From Orychophragmus violaceus (taxonomy: Eukaryota; Streptophyta; Magnoliopsida; Brassicales; Brassicaceae), in the NCBI GenBank assembly GCA_030180135.1, contig CM058232.1, positions 92,554,630 through 92,618,629 on the forward strand: a stretch of DNA of 64,000 nt, in the 5' to 3' direction. Position 1 is the stretch's first letter. Every line of letters starts with the position of its first letter. Shown piece after piece: positions 20,852-31,314 of the stretch. The notes beneath the pieces are model-generated. The model was not told the origin of the DNA. It was given only the letters and a program-made list of their open reading frames with translations, and searched no databases. The position numbers and the translations under genes are program-made.

Positions 20852-21510
20852 CTGCAAACAAATCGAAAAATTAGATTCACAATTCAAAATCTAAATTATA
20901 CAAAAATATTTTAAAATGTTTTCATAAATGTTCTCATAAATATTTCAAAATGTTTTTAAAATTCTTAAAAATATTTTAAAATTTCTGAAAAGTTTTAAAA
21001 ATATTAAATAACATTTAAAATATTTATTAAATATAAAAAATGTGAAAACGTTTTTAGAAAATGGTTATTTATTAGATTAAGACGTTTTAAAATTCAAAAC
21101 AATTTTCAAAAAATTTCCAAAAATATATTTCATGTTCATAAAAATATTTCAAGAGTTTTACATGTTTAAAAACGTTTCTCAATATTCATATCCAAACAAT
21201 CCAAAATCCTAACAACTAATGTTCAATCCATCATTCTCATCCTAAACTACCTTTCAATCTAGATATGCAACCATTTTCTAGAATCCTACAACCTAAAAAA
21301 GAGATTTAAAAGAAAGTCGATTGGTTAAAATGATTTCTTACATGTTCATGATGATTTTGGCGGTCGAAATTGATGAATAACGGCACGGAACCGGCGGATT
21401 TCTAGAGAGAAATCGGCGATTTGCGTGAGATGAGAGAGAGAGACGTTTCAGATAAATGGAGAAGAAGAAGTGTTCACGACGGAAATTTTGGCGGTCCAAT
21501 GGAATTCGCC
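20852..21510 (-). promoter_or_regulatory. Leader and first intron of the CACTA-2 accessory gene
   Basis: On the minus strand a pyrimidine-rich leader (about 21500-21346) ends at a GTAAGA donor after ATGAACAT. An AT-rich intron with AACGTTTTTA units then runs to TTTGCAG at 20852. The homologous leader and intron exist in CACTA-A. An upstream ATG in the leader would give only a very short peptide. Confidence 0.6.
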
Positions 21511-21534
21511 AAATGTTCGTGAAAAATGCGCCAT

Positions 21535-21600
21535 AAAAACCGACGGAAAAAAAACTGAACATTTAAAAACCGATGGTTTTCCGTCGTAAATTAAAAAACA
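21535..21600. repeat. CCGACGG cluster between the third gene and the accessory gene
   Basis: A small group of CCGACGG-like units immediately 5' of the accessory-gene leader; counterpart of 3215-3412 in CACTA-A. Confidence 0.65.
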
Positions 21601-21604
21601 ATTA

Positions 21605-21685
21605 AAGTGGAGGCTCTGCTCGAACCCCCGACCTGATACAGATATTTGAACCACTTAAACCATTGAGCCATTTAGTATTATTCGT
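21605..21685 (-). other. tRNA-like segment (A and B boxes), CACTA-2 copy 1
   Basis: The minus strand has TGGCTCAATGG (21660-21670, A-box) and GGGTTCGAGCA (21618-21628, B-box) about 31 nt apart. It lies at the same place as the CACTA-A segment, between the third gene and the motif cluster, and on the same strand as the genes. Confidence 0.55.
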
Positions 21686-21848
21686 TTATGATTACATAGA
21701 AATAGTATATATATCATATTGCTAGTGTTTTGTTAATTAAAAAAACACACAATGCATTACCAATAATGAAAATTAAAACATAGCAAAAATTAAAATTGAA
21801 AATTAAAAAGTTTTGCAAATTTTTTTTAAAAATGTACACAAGCATAAT

Positions 21849-22399
21849 TTAAAATCTATTATAGTTCGGGAATTGGTTGCAGTGCCAATATCCGACCTCT
21901 GTCTCTCGCCATTGGTTCACCATGATATTCCAAGACCTCGCTAGAATCCAAGCAGGTCTTCCTTCCCCTCTTTCCCAACTTAGCTTCATCCGCCGCATGT
22001 TCGTCTGGAAAACGCGTCTAGTAGTCTTGTGGAATTCCCGCCAGACAAAGAAGACATTGTTCGAGGAGAACGTGAAGTATTCCTGTAATTTAAATATTTT
22101 GTATTATTAAGTATATTTCAATAATTTATAAAAAATAAAAGAACATTACTTACGAGAAAATCATCGAACCAATCTTCCTTAAGGTTCGTCGGCGTGATGT
22201 AGTACGTAAGATAGCTGCCGGACCAGCGAATCTCAATGATATCACTGATTACGGACGGAATAACCGCGTTATATCCGAAACAAATAGCTCGGTGAGCTTG
22301 GCGGGATGGGTCGAGATTGGAAAGATGTTCCCGACCCGGCATTGCTACTACTCGTAATGCAGATTCGCGGGCTTCTGGAGAGAAATAAACCAAATCCAT
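21849..22399 (-). CDS. Third CACTA gene, two exons, intact (159 aa), function unknown
   Basis: Exon 1 (22399-22154) starts MDLVYFSPEARESALRVVAM and ends DWFDDFL at a GT donor. Exon 2 (22082-21849) runs from EYFTFSSNNVFFVWREFHKT to NQFPNYNRF and a stop. It has its own TATA box (22454-22462). Two related copies lie in CACTA-A with the same intron position, and conserved positions are mostly aromatic and basic residues (VFQTNMRRMK, GRPAWILARSWNIMVNQW). The C-terminal half weakly resembles the Transposase_24 core motif RPxWI...W..M...W, so it may be a shortened, diverged accessory protein. I cannot assign a function. No signal peptide or membrane segment is seen. Confidence 0.65.
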
Positions 22400-22453
22400 T
22401 TTCTTAAGTGTTTTCTGTTGTGATTTGAATGAAAAACTTACGAAATTCGACCT

Positions 22454-22462
22454 CTATATATA
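22454..22462 (-). promoter_or_regulatory. TATA box of the third CACTA-2 gene
   Basis: The minus strand reads TATATATAGAGG about 55 bp before the ATG, directly beside a CCGACGG cluster, mirroring the TNPD promoter layout of CACTA-3. Confidence 0.6.
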
Positions 22463-22464
22463 CA

Positions 22465-22680
22465 AAAATTTCCGATGGTTTTTCCGACGAACTTCCGTCG
22501 GAAAATGAGTTAATTTCCGAAAAGACATTTACCAAGACGTCACATAGGGAAGAGTAGGGAGTAACTGCACATTTTGACTGTTTAATGAACAATATCGACA
22601 GAAAACCGACGGAAAACCGACGAAAAACCGAGGGGAAACCGACAGTTAATCGTCAGAATTTTCCGACGGAATTTCGAGGG
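22465..22680. repeat. CCGACGG cluster upstream of the third gene
   Basis: Repeated CCGACGAAAA/CCGACGGAAAA units in both orientations next to the TATA box; interrupted by about 70 bp of plain sequence (22515-22590). Confidence 0.7.
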
Positions 22681-23013
22681 TTTAGGGTTTAGGGTTTCAA
22701 TTAGGGTTTTCACTATGGCATTTTCTCATGTTCACATTTATATGTAACATTAACATTGATTTTTTTGATTATACACCTTAGTTTAAAGAAAATTATGAAA
22801 ATGACAAGTTACACAAGGTTTGACAATAACTTCGAGTTAACTGTTATTGTATATTATAAAGTGTTTCGGTCCGAAGTCTTGTAATTTTTTCCAATCGAAC
22901 AAACCATGTCATTTGGATTAGATATTGAAAACTTATAGTACAAACCATCATTACAATAACTATTCAGAGGTTTTACGATTATTTGTTTGCCATTCCGAAA
23001 CCCTAAACCCTAA
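22677..23013. repeat. Inverted pair of telomere-like (TTTAGGG) tracts
   Basis: GAGGGTTTAGGGTTTAGGGT (22676-22695) faces AAACCCTAAACCCTAA (22998-23013) across a 300-bp AT-rich spacer. A CCGACGG cluster lies outside each tract, so the whole is an inverted arrangement. The tracts may be telo-box promoter elements or the ends of a small inserted fold-back element. Confidence 0.55.
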
Positions 23014-23112
23014 TCCGTCGTAAATATGTCGGTAATTATCGACGGATTTCCGTCAGAATTACCAATATCGACGGATTTCCGTCTGAAAAACCAATATCGA
23101 CGGAATTCCGTC
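23014..23112. repeat. CCGACGG cluster 3' of TNPD in CACTA-2
   Basis: Three near-tandem units of ATATCGACGGATTTCCGTC, each itself an inverted CGACGG/CCGTC pair, lie between the telomere-like tract and the tRNA-like segment. Confidence 0.7.
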
Positions 23113-23149
23113 GAAAATATAAAAATTTTAAAACAAAAAAATTTCACGC

Positions 23150-23240
23150 AGCAAGCGAGGTTCGAATAAGGGACGGCTTGACGGATGTGATCTTAGTTGA
23201 ACAAGGGACGCTTGACCAATTGAGCTAGGTAGTACATTGT
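23150..23240 (-). other. tRNA-like segment (A and B boxes), CACTA-2 copy 2
   Basis: The minus strand reads TAGCTCAATTGG (23216-23227), a near-perfect plant A-box, and ATTCGAACCTC (23157-23167), a near-perfect B-box, 48 nt apart as in tRNAs with a long variable arm. It is the best of the three tRNA-like segments and lies just 3' of the TNPD stop. Confidence 0.6.
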
Positions 23241-23365
23241 ACTTTAGATAAAATTATTTATAAATATTCATACTTAATAATAGAAAAACTTTTAAAAAAA
23301 CATCTAAATAATTAATCCTATTACATATTTATTCTTTCAAAAATTATAAATGTTTTTTTAACCAA

Positions 23366-26300
23366 TCATTCTCTGTCACTCTCTGAGTCGTAGTCAGTTG
23401 AAATTGAGTCGGTGTCGTCGTCAGACTCGACTCTCTCTTCTTCGGATTCTGAATGAAGAAAAATGTCCCCAAATTTACTGAAGTCGACAACTAAATTAAC
23501 TTCAAGGGATTCTTCTACAGAAGATATAAAATCAGTTCTGCTTGCTTGTAAGGGCTCTACTTCGCGTTCCTCAACTCTGTACACCTTCCCTCATGGGTTT
23601 GTTTTTGTAACCGTGATCCAAGGATCGTTTTTGTAAGTTAAACGAGGGTATGAAATGTAACACACCTGCATATGTGGTATATTATTAGGAATAAGTTTTT
23701 TTTAAATGCTAAATAATAACCATAATTATTTTCAATTACTAACCTGATCTGCTTGTGAAGCAATAATGAACGGATCGTAGTTTCTTAGTATTTTTGCTCG
23801 AATTAATTGACGTCGCACCAAATCGATCACAACACCTTGCCCTAGGATCGGGTTAAACCAATCGCATAGAAAAACCACACATCGCATTCCAAGCTTCTCT
23901 ATGTACTTTACTTCTAGTATTTCTTTGGGAATACCATAGTAGACAACTTTGCCAGATGCAGATGAAACTCCGTGATTGGCGGTAATTCTTGTTGACCCTT
24001 ATACATGCACCTTAAATGCGTACCCCATAGTGCAATATCTCGGATAAGAATTTGCGGTGTAGTGGAGGCCCTCTATTATGTCAACTAACCAATCATCGGG
24101 GGTGCGCCCGGTGAGTTCCTTACGTACCTAAGAGTAGGATCACATCAACGTTATAAAGTTAATTAGTTTCTCAAGTATTTTGTAAGGTTTTAGAAACAAA
24201 TTCTTACATAAAAGGTTAACCAATGGCTGAAGTCTTTTTTTCCGATCCTCACGTTGGGTTTCGTTCAGTTCTGGATGATGAAACTGGAGAGCTTCCATAT
24301 ATAACCTGCAAAAAGTTTAAAAAATATAAATAAATGTTTCCAAGTGCCATAAAAATCACAAATAACACATATACCTCTCATATTCAAATACTTCCTCACA
24401 GTTGGTTAGCATGTACTTGTGGAGATGTGTATGCTCTTGTGCTGTTAGTTGCCGCTTTCCGACTTTTCCATTTAACCGCCCAACTTGTTGAAAAATGTTA
24501 GGAACAGCTGACCAATAAATTTTCCTCTCCCCCTATCATCGTTTCTATATGGGCGCATGTTCCTTGTGCGTACTTGGGAAGGGAAGTAATAGCCAGCAAA
24601 GGTCGCAGTCTCTTCGTTGTTATATTGAGCGGCAATAGAACCCTCCACTTTAGCGGGATTCTTCACCTTCTTTTTAAGGTGGAACATATAGCGCTCGAAA
24701 GGATACATCCACCGATATTGTACCAGACCACCAAGTATAGCTTCACCCGGGAGAAGAATAGGCAAATGCTCCATGACATCGAAGAAAGACGGTGGAAATA
24801 TCTTCTCCAGATTGCATAAAATTTAAGGAATGTTTTGCTCCAGATTTCTGATCCCATCAACAATAAGTGATATGCTGGATATATCCCTGAAAAAGATCCG
24901 ACCGCTGCAACTTCTTTGTGGACGTCTCAAGGAAGGAGATGAGAAAAAGCAAACGGCAGGAGTCGCTGCATAATCACATGACAATCATGACTCTTCATTC
25001 CGATAAACTTTCCCGCATCAGTGTCCACACAGTTACGCAAGTTTGATGCGTAACCGTCAGAGAATTTAACTTGAAGTATAATCCCCTTAAATAAATCTTC
25101 CTTCGACTTCGGGTCTACCCAATACGCTGAAATTGGCGGTTTTCCGTTCTTCTGAAGATGAAGTTCAGGCCGATCACAAATTTCTGGAATATCAAGCCTA
25201 GACTTCACATTATCTTTCGTCTTCCCTTGCACGTTGTGAATAGTGTTCATGATGTTATCGAAGAAATTTTTTTCAATGTCCATGGTATCAAGATGATGCC
25301 TTAGTAACTGGTCCTTCCAATATGGTAAATCCCAGAAGATGCTTTGCTTGTGCCAATTGTGGGACACACCAGCTGCTAAATATTCTCGTGCCCTTGTCCA
25401 CCGCATTCACAAGTTCTTAGTGCACCAAAGGGTTCTAAGAGGCCCAAAGTAGTCGACCCATCATCTTGGAGAATAGAATAATCAAACACTTTCCTCTTCT
25501 TCGTAAAAGGTTTTGTGGTTTTCTGATATGGATGATCATGCGGTAGAAATCTTCTATGACATTCAAACCAACACGATTTGCGTCCATTCTTCAACTGGAA
25601 TGCAACTGTCTTTTCCTGACAATACGAACATGCTAACCTCCCTTGCGTTGTCCATCCTGATAACATACCATAAGCCGGAAATCGCTAATGTTCTACATCA
25701 ATGAAGCCCTCATCAGAAAATTTTCTTTGCATGAGACATCGTATGCTACAACACCGGGCAGCCATAGCATTTGCAACTCATGTATCAATGGCTGCAAGAA
25801 CACATCAAGTGATCTTCTGAGATGCTCTGGACCGGGAAAATGTAAAGAGAGGAAAAGAAACTCTTGACGCATGCACATAGTCGGCGGTAGGTTATAATGA
25901 GTTAAAATCACTGGCCACAACGAATATTGTCTCCCATGCCTTCCAAACGGGTTGAAACCATATGTGCATTATCCGAGGTACACGTTACGTGGCTCGTAAG
26001 CAAAATCTGGATATAGTCTCTGAAAATGTCGCCACGCTTCAGCATCCGACGGATGTGCAATATCTGCTCCTCTTCTATGCTCAGCATGCCATCTCATTTC
26101 CCCCCCCCCCCCGCAGTTCGCTCCGATTGGTATAAGCGCCTCAGCGTATCGGTTAACGGCATATACCACATTCTCTTGAACGGAACTTTAGCTCTTCCCC
26201 TTGTATCCTCATAGCGCGGCTTCTTACAGAATTTGCATTCCAGACGGTATTCATCTTCTCGCCAATATATCATACAGTTGTCGATGCACACATCTATAAT

Positions 26301-26552
26301 CTCATACAGTAATCCAAGCCCTTTAACAAGTTTCTCGGCCTTGTTGTATGAACCGAACGCAATGTTATCTTCTGGAAGAATATCTTTCACAAAGTCAAAA
26401 ATTGCATCCACACATTCTTCCGCCAGATTGTAGTCCGTCTTTATGCCCATAAATCTTGTAGCAGATGATAATGGCGAATGACCCTCTCTGCAACCATCGT
26501 AAAGCGGCCGCTTCGCTGCACGCCAGAGATTTGTATTCCTGGATTTGGACTT
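23366..26552 (-). pseudogene. CACTA-2 TNPD transposase, dead and 5'-truncated
   Basis: The minus strand carries most of TNPD: LYDGCREGHSPLSSATRFMG (start near 26530), MWYMPLTDTLRRLYQSERTA, the Transposase_21 core (WPVILTHYNLPPTMCMRQEF, MLSGWTTQGRLACSYC, HNWHKQSIFWDLPYW), DUF4218 (DVMEHLPILLP, QYRWMYPFERY), DUF4216 (CDWFNPILGQG) and an acidic C-terminus (ESEEERVESDDDTDS). The Transpos_assoc N-terminus is absent because the Tat LTR cuts in. Lesions include a G-run frame shift (C-run 26101-26112 on plus), a stop after RNVYLG (about 25967-25969), a frame change near 25380-25410 and a stop near 24000. It cannot encode active transposase. Confidence 0.9.
26101..26112. repeat. Homopolymer C tract breaking TNPD
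   Basis: Twelve C replace the codons that read AAA (Ala) before MRWHAEH in the intact TNPD, and the frame changes across it. It could be genuine expansion or an assembly error. Confidence 0.8.
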
Positions 26553-27038
26553 TGTGTATATAGAATGAAATAGATTTCCTATGAATCAAAGACTTTATTG
26601 AGGTTTAACGTCGAGATAGAACAAACACAGTCGAAAAGAGAGTACAACGAATGATAATCGAGCTATCTAGTCGAAGTGTTCTTGATTAGGGTTGGAATGT
26701 CTCGATTGAATCGCCACTTCTCCTTTAAATAGTCTTCTACTTTGACCTCTCCATTCCGATCTTTCAGCCTCGTCATGGTAACGATCTCCGAGATTCGCGG
26801 GAATCGGTTGAACCGACAAAGACCGGGTCGTTCTACCTATGCGTCGTCTTTTATCAAGCTTGAGCTCGATCGCTCCTTACTGCGGCGTTGTTTGGGCCTT
26901 CTCCAGATATTGGCCATATGGGCCCAGGAAGGACGACGGTTGACATCTCTGTCTTGATTATGGAATAGGCTCATGATTATGGGCCTTTGTTTTGTTTGTT
27001 AACGGGCCGGATTTTTAGAGGGAAATCCAGCACCAACA
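26553..27038 (-). repeat. Tat element 3' LTR
   Basis: On the minus strand it starts TGTTGGTGCTGGATTTCCC directly after a GGCTGGGGGG PPT and ends near ATTCTATATACACA, with an AATAAAG poly(A)-like signal close to the end. The outer boundary is inferred because the second LTR is not in the window; it could lie anywhere in 26530-26560. Confidence 0.65.
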
Positions 27039-27041
27039 ATA

Positions 27042-27053
27042 TCCCCCCAGCCC
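27042..27053 (-). other. Tat polypurine tract
   Basis: The minus strand reads GGGCTGGGGGGA just before the LTR TG, the expected start of plus-strand DNA synthesis. Confidence 0.7.
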
Positions 27054-27707
27054 ATTAATTTCGACAAGTCGAGGTTAATGGTCGGTGGACGTTCTCGGGA
27101 AGACGCGCGCGTGCCTTGGGTGTTGGAGAAACCCTAATGATTGTTTTCGCCCCGTTCGCAGATCTTGTTTCGATCGAATGGCTAAGATTGGGCGCGTGGG
27201 TCGAATTGACCTATTTGCGACACGTCCGCTGCCACAACTAGTATAATTCGATCTACCGTTGGTCTGGTCGATCATCAATGGATGAGATTTCTCGAGTTTG
27301 ATAAATCTTATCGGCCTCGGTTCGTGCGGATGTGACTTAATCATCAACCACTTACTCCTGCCCTTAGATCTTATATCAACGGTCGAGATTACAAGGAACC
27401 GAAGGATCCCAACTGTCTCGATCTTTTTCGTAATCATTTACAAATTTCAAATTGAGCAGTTGAGATTGCAGGATACGAAAGATCCCACGGATCTCGAGCA
27501 CGAGTCAGTTTAAAAGGGGAAGTTACCTAGCACGATTCCCATTACTGCTCGCACTACAAATCAACAAGGTAACTTCTTCTTCCTCATTTTATCATTTTTG
27601 CTTCTCGCTCTTGTTCCTTTTACTGTTATTCCGAAAACTCTTCTCTCTAGAGATTTTGTCTTTCATTTTTTCTTTAAAAGAAAGAATTTTTTGATACATC
27701 GACCATT
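27054..27707 (-). other. Tat 3' region, non-coding
   Basis: No gene seen between the PPT and the antisense ORF. The end near 27480-27590, read on plus, has a CAAGGTAACTTCTTCTTCC leader-like stretch that may be the promoter or leader of the antisense ORF. Confidence 0.4.
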
Positions 27708-30182
27708 ATGGTTCGGAAAGATGCAGTCAGGGCGAGTACAAACGCGGCGGTGGGACCGTTCGGTCCCCATCCACCGTCCAGCTTGACCGTGGACCATATA
27801 CAGAAGTTGCGGACGAAGTGCCGGATCCTGCCGGAGGTGGAGATAATCATCCCGTCTCCGGCGATGTCGCCGGAAACTGTTGCTGTGCCTCTTATACCTA
27901 TTTTGACAAATGCGGATTGTTTTTTCCAATCCCTCGCATTATCTCATGGGTTTTGGCTCAGCTTCAGCTGGCCTTTCATCATATGACCCCGAATTTCGTC
28001 CGGTACGTCATCGGGCTCGGGGTCAGAGCCATCGATGAGGGCGTCGATTTCGGGGTCGAGGAGTTGATGGGGGCTTGTTCGGTAAAACATAACACTCGTT
28101 TTCCCGGGACTTACTACATCTCTCCTCGCCATGGGAAGATTCTTGACGAGATCCCGACGAGGGATGTGTGAAAGAGTAAATATTTTTACTTCAGGATCAA
28201 CCATCACTCGGTCGAGGACTTCGATTATTCGGTTATCCTGATGAGATGGGCAGCTAGTGTCGGTTAGCCTTTAGGGTTTATCAGTTTCCCTGATTGCTTC
28301 GATGTTCTTCGTTGACACTAAGCTGTTTGTTAATATTTGTATTTTCTTGGTTTCTCTTTGTAGAGGCTCCCGAGTCACTATCTCTGAACCCGATCACGTC
28401 AAGTTTGATAGCCCGTCTCCGGAGAGGAGATATCCGCTGGTCTAATTTTACAGACCAGCGAATCCGAGCTGCCTTAGGTTCCGCGGCCCGAAGACCTCCT
28501 CCATACCAATCACGACTTTTGCAAGACGAGTCGCACCTCCCTCATCAGCCTGCTTCAGCCCGAATTATTCAGGCTCCGCTTCAGATTGTCGAGCGGACTG
28601 GAGAGAGTAAGTATTCTGGTTGGTTTTTGCAAGGGTGTTTGTACTTTGCACCTTTTTTTATCGAGCTGACTCGAATCCGTTTTGCCCGCAGTTGGACGAT
28701 AGCTCTACCGCCAGTACTCCTCCTTTCGAAAAGATGTCGCGAAGATCGAGCAGCCGTCGGAACGGGAAGGATCCCGTTGATCTGGCGAGGAAAATGAAGG
28801 CCGGTGACTTGAGCAACGCCCCTCTTTTCGCAATCGGCGAGGCTCCTCCTTCTCCTCCTTCAATCCCTTCTTCAGGTCTCTTCCCATGGCCACTGTATCC
28901 GGGGAAGCGAGCATGGAGGCGGAGGATTTACCTCCCTCTTTGGTCGGGCAGGAACAAGTCCAGGTCCCGTCTGGAGAGCCTGCTTTGCGCAACTCCCGGT
29001 CGAATGGCTCGAGAGGGTCGAATGGTCAGAGTCAGGGTGTCCCTCCTCCTCCGGCGGTGAAGTGTGAAAGAACCGATGCAGAGGCGAGCTCGAGAAGTCG
29101 AGCCAGAACGTGGAGGTGAGGCCTGCCTCTTCCGGGTCCTCCGGATCTTTCAACTGGCGCTTCAGGAGCCAGAATGAATGTCCGATTGCGGACGACCCGA
29201 AAGGTGTGGCCTATCTGCTGAGGCACTTTAAGCCCGCAGACGTTTAGCTCCCGGCTGTCAGGGATATGGCCCTCGGTGATTCTTACACCGAGATGATGGC
29301 GGCCGCTGGGAAGGTAGAGATTTCTTTCCTTCACTTTCTTGATTCTTTTCATGCTTAATTTTTATTTTTTGTGTAGGCCTTGGAGGCTGCGAACAGGTTT
29401 GCAGCTAGGTCTGAGCTGCATGAAATACCGCATGTAAGTGAGCTCGAGACCGTCAAGAAGACGGTGAGTGACCTGAACGCGCAGTTGCAAGGGGCCTCGA
29501 CTCAGGAGGAGGAACTAAGCAAAACGGTGAGTGACCTGAATGCGCAGTTGCAAGGGGCCTTGGATCAGGTTTCGGTCGCGGAGGAGGCGAGCCAAGTTGC
29601 CGAGGAGGCAAGTCGAGTTGCGGGTATACAGGCCGCACAATGTCGGCTGGTTTGGACAAGGCTCTCGATGATCGAGAGCTTGACATCAAGGTGGCAGACC
29701 ATGAGGCGAAGAAGGGGGTGAATAGTCAATACCTCGAGATTCTCGAGGTAATTGCGGCGAAGGAGAACCAGAGGAACGTCGCCGTGAGCGCTGAGATAAG
29801 GCTTCAAGAGGCCTTGGCCAATATCGCGCTTATTGCCAAGTTCGCCTCTGGCGAACTGTATCTGACCAAGGAGGTGATGGACTTGGCTGAGAAGAAAAGA
29901 TTAGCCATGGAGGAGATGAACGCCGCAGCGGTGTCGGACTTCAGCATCAGCAAGCTCAACTTGCCGGTGATGTCGGATGACTCGGTGATATTGGCGCGCC
30001 CTCTAAACCAGGCTGCTACTCGTCTTGATCAATACGGGTCGAATCTAACGACCGGAGTTAGCTCGCGAGTTAGCGATGCGACTCGAGGAGGAAAGGGCGA
30101 CCGGCGATCAGACGGAGAATCAAGCCGAGGCTTTCTCTCCTTCCAAGCAGTTCAAATCCTCTTTTATTCGTTGTTACCCTAA
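27708..30182 (+). pseudogene. Antisense ORF of the Tat element (putative gypsy-type transposon / Transposase_28-like)
   Basis: It reads opposite to pol, as reported for the extra ORF of some Tat-lineage elements. Pieces: 27708-28171 (CRILPEVEIIIPSPAMSP, then in another frame FDKCGLFFPIPRIISWVLAQ, TPNFVRYVIGLGVRAIDEGV, GTYYISPRHGKIL), which fits the pattern of the plant Putative gypsy-type transposon domain; 28370-28610 and 28692-29000 (Ser/Pro-rich); then a long coiled coil (29365-30100, SDLNAQLQGA, AAKENQRNVAVSAEIRLQEA). Frame changes near 27900 and between later pieces, plus a stop at 28169-28171, show decay. Some gaps may be introns (donor near 28606, acceptor 28692). Function is unknown. 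Confidence 0.7.
29457..29566 (+). repeat. Tandem duplication within the antisense ORF coiled coil
   Basis: ACGGTGAGTGACCTGAA and GCGCAGTTGCAAGGGGCC occur twice, 66 bp apart, keeping frame and duplicating the peptide KTVSDLNAQLQGA. Confidence 0.85.
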
Positions 30183-30745
30183 GGGGCTTTAATTTCCTTT
30201 TCAGACTTTTCGTTGCCCAAGGGGGCTTTTTTTCTTTGCTTTGGTGTTGCCCTTAGTGGGTTTTTTATTCGAACTCGAGGACACTGTGTCCTCTTTTTAT
30301 TAATGAATTTCTTTTGAATCTTTCATGCCTTAGCATAAATTCGACTGTTTAACGCCTTAGCGTAGAATTGGCCGTTATGGCAGCTCGAACCTCTTCGGAG
30401 AGGTCGAATAAGTAACTTGTCTCGAATTGCCTTAGGGAGTTCTTTGCGAACTTTTAGGTCGATTGTATTTGAGCTCGAGTTCTTCCTCGGAGTTTATTCG
30501 AGGCACAACTCTTTCTCGATGTAAAATCCGAGCTCGGCGCTGAACTGAAATGAGAATTGCTAAGTATATGACGAATCGAAGTAGACTTACATAGATCCGT
30601 TATGAGTGTATGCGGAGGTCGTTTTGCGTGAAAAGCTGTCTCGCTTTATTTGTCTTGATGTAGACTCGACCTTATTGTTTTGTCTTGGAGGGAGGGGGTA
30701 GCTCCCCAATTCTTCTAATCCGTGTAAGGTTGGAAGAATTTTGAG
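30183..30745. other. Tat 3' region after the antisense ORF
   Basis: Non-coding. AAGGGGCTTT / AAGGGGGCTTTTT and CGCCTTAGCGTA words recur, and AATGAATTTC near 30302 may serve as a poly(A)-site region of the antisense transcript. No gene seen. Confidence 0.4.
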
Positions 30746-30749
30746 TTTT

Positions 30750-31090
30750 TGAAGGATCATTTCAGATCGTTGTGACTTTGACATGGCCGTTTCAAGTCGC
30801 TTTTTTGGGACGATCATTTCAGTTCGTTCAATTTTGAAGGGGCCATTCAGGTCATTTGTTTGAAGGGATAATTTCATATCGCTTGGTTAGGAGGGACCAT
30901 TTCAGGTCGCTTAGGTTCGAAGAGATAATTTCATATAGCTTGATTTTGGGCGAGCCCATTTCAGGTCGCTAAGAAGGGATAATTTCATATCACTTGTTTT
31001 CTGAAGAGATAATTTCATATCTTTTGATCTTTGAAGGGATAATTTCATATCGCTTGTCACTGAAGAGATAATTTCATATCAGTTGGTAAA
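30750..31090. repeat. Degenerate tandem repeat, GATAATTTCATATCGCTTG type
   Basis: About eleven units of roughly 25-38 bp alternate between two forms, GGGATAATTTCATATCGCTT and GGACCATTTCAGGTCGCTT. It lies between the antisense ORF and the integrase end of pol, a position where Tat elements often carry satellite-like tandem repeats. Confidence 0.85.
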
Positions 31091-31314
31091 ACGTAAAGGC
31101 GAAGTATTTGTGATGACTTTAACTTTAACAGAGATAAAGATATCAATTGAGAGACTTATTTTCATTTCACAAAGATAAGCTAGTATAACTTCGTTTGAAG
31201 TCGCTGAGCTCGGTAAGAGCTTTGTGTTGGCGGGGCGGCTGCGCTCGAGATCAAGCTGCTTATGTACCCTTTTGAAGGGGATCAAGCCATTTTGTAGTTC
31301 GGTTATGGTGTGGT

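Larger units (their letters stand above)
18731..26552 (-). mobile_element. CACTA-2: three-gene CACTA element, 5' end cut by the Tat element
   Basis: The left terminus CACTACAAGAAAACAGG starts at 18731 and is followed by CCGACGG-type subterminal motifs. On the minus strand the order is TNPD (dead), a 159-aa two-exon gene, a Transposase_24 accessory gene, then the terminus. Motif clusters and tRNA-like segments separate the genes. The TNPD N-terminus and the other CACTA end are missing where the gypsy LTR begins near 26553, so they should lie beyond that element, outside the window. Confidence 0.85.

Noticed and set aside
22677..22697. A true chromosome end or healed telomere
   Set aside because: Only two to three TTTAGGG units, inside a transposon and facing an inverted partner.
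27075..27513. Overlapping ORFs between the Tat PPT and the antisense ORF
   Set aside because: Opposing readings without similarity; position fits untranslated 3' DNA.
30587..31285. Minus-strand ORFs across the Tat tandem repeat
   Set aside because: Their amino-acid sequence simply reflects the repeat units.
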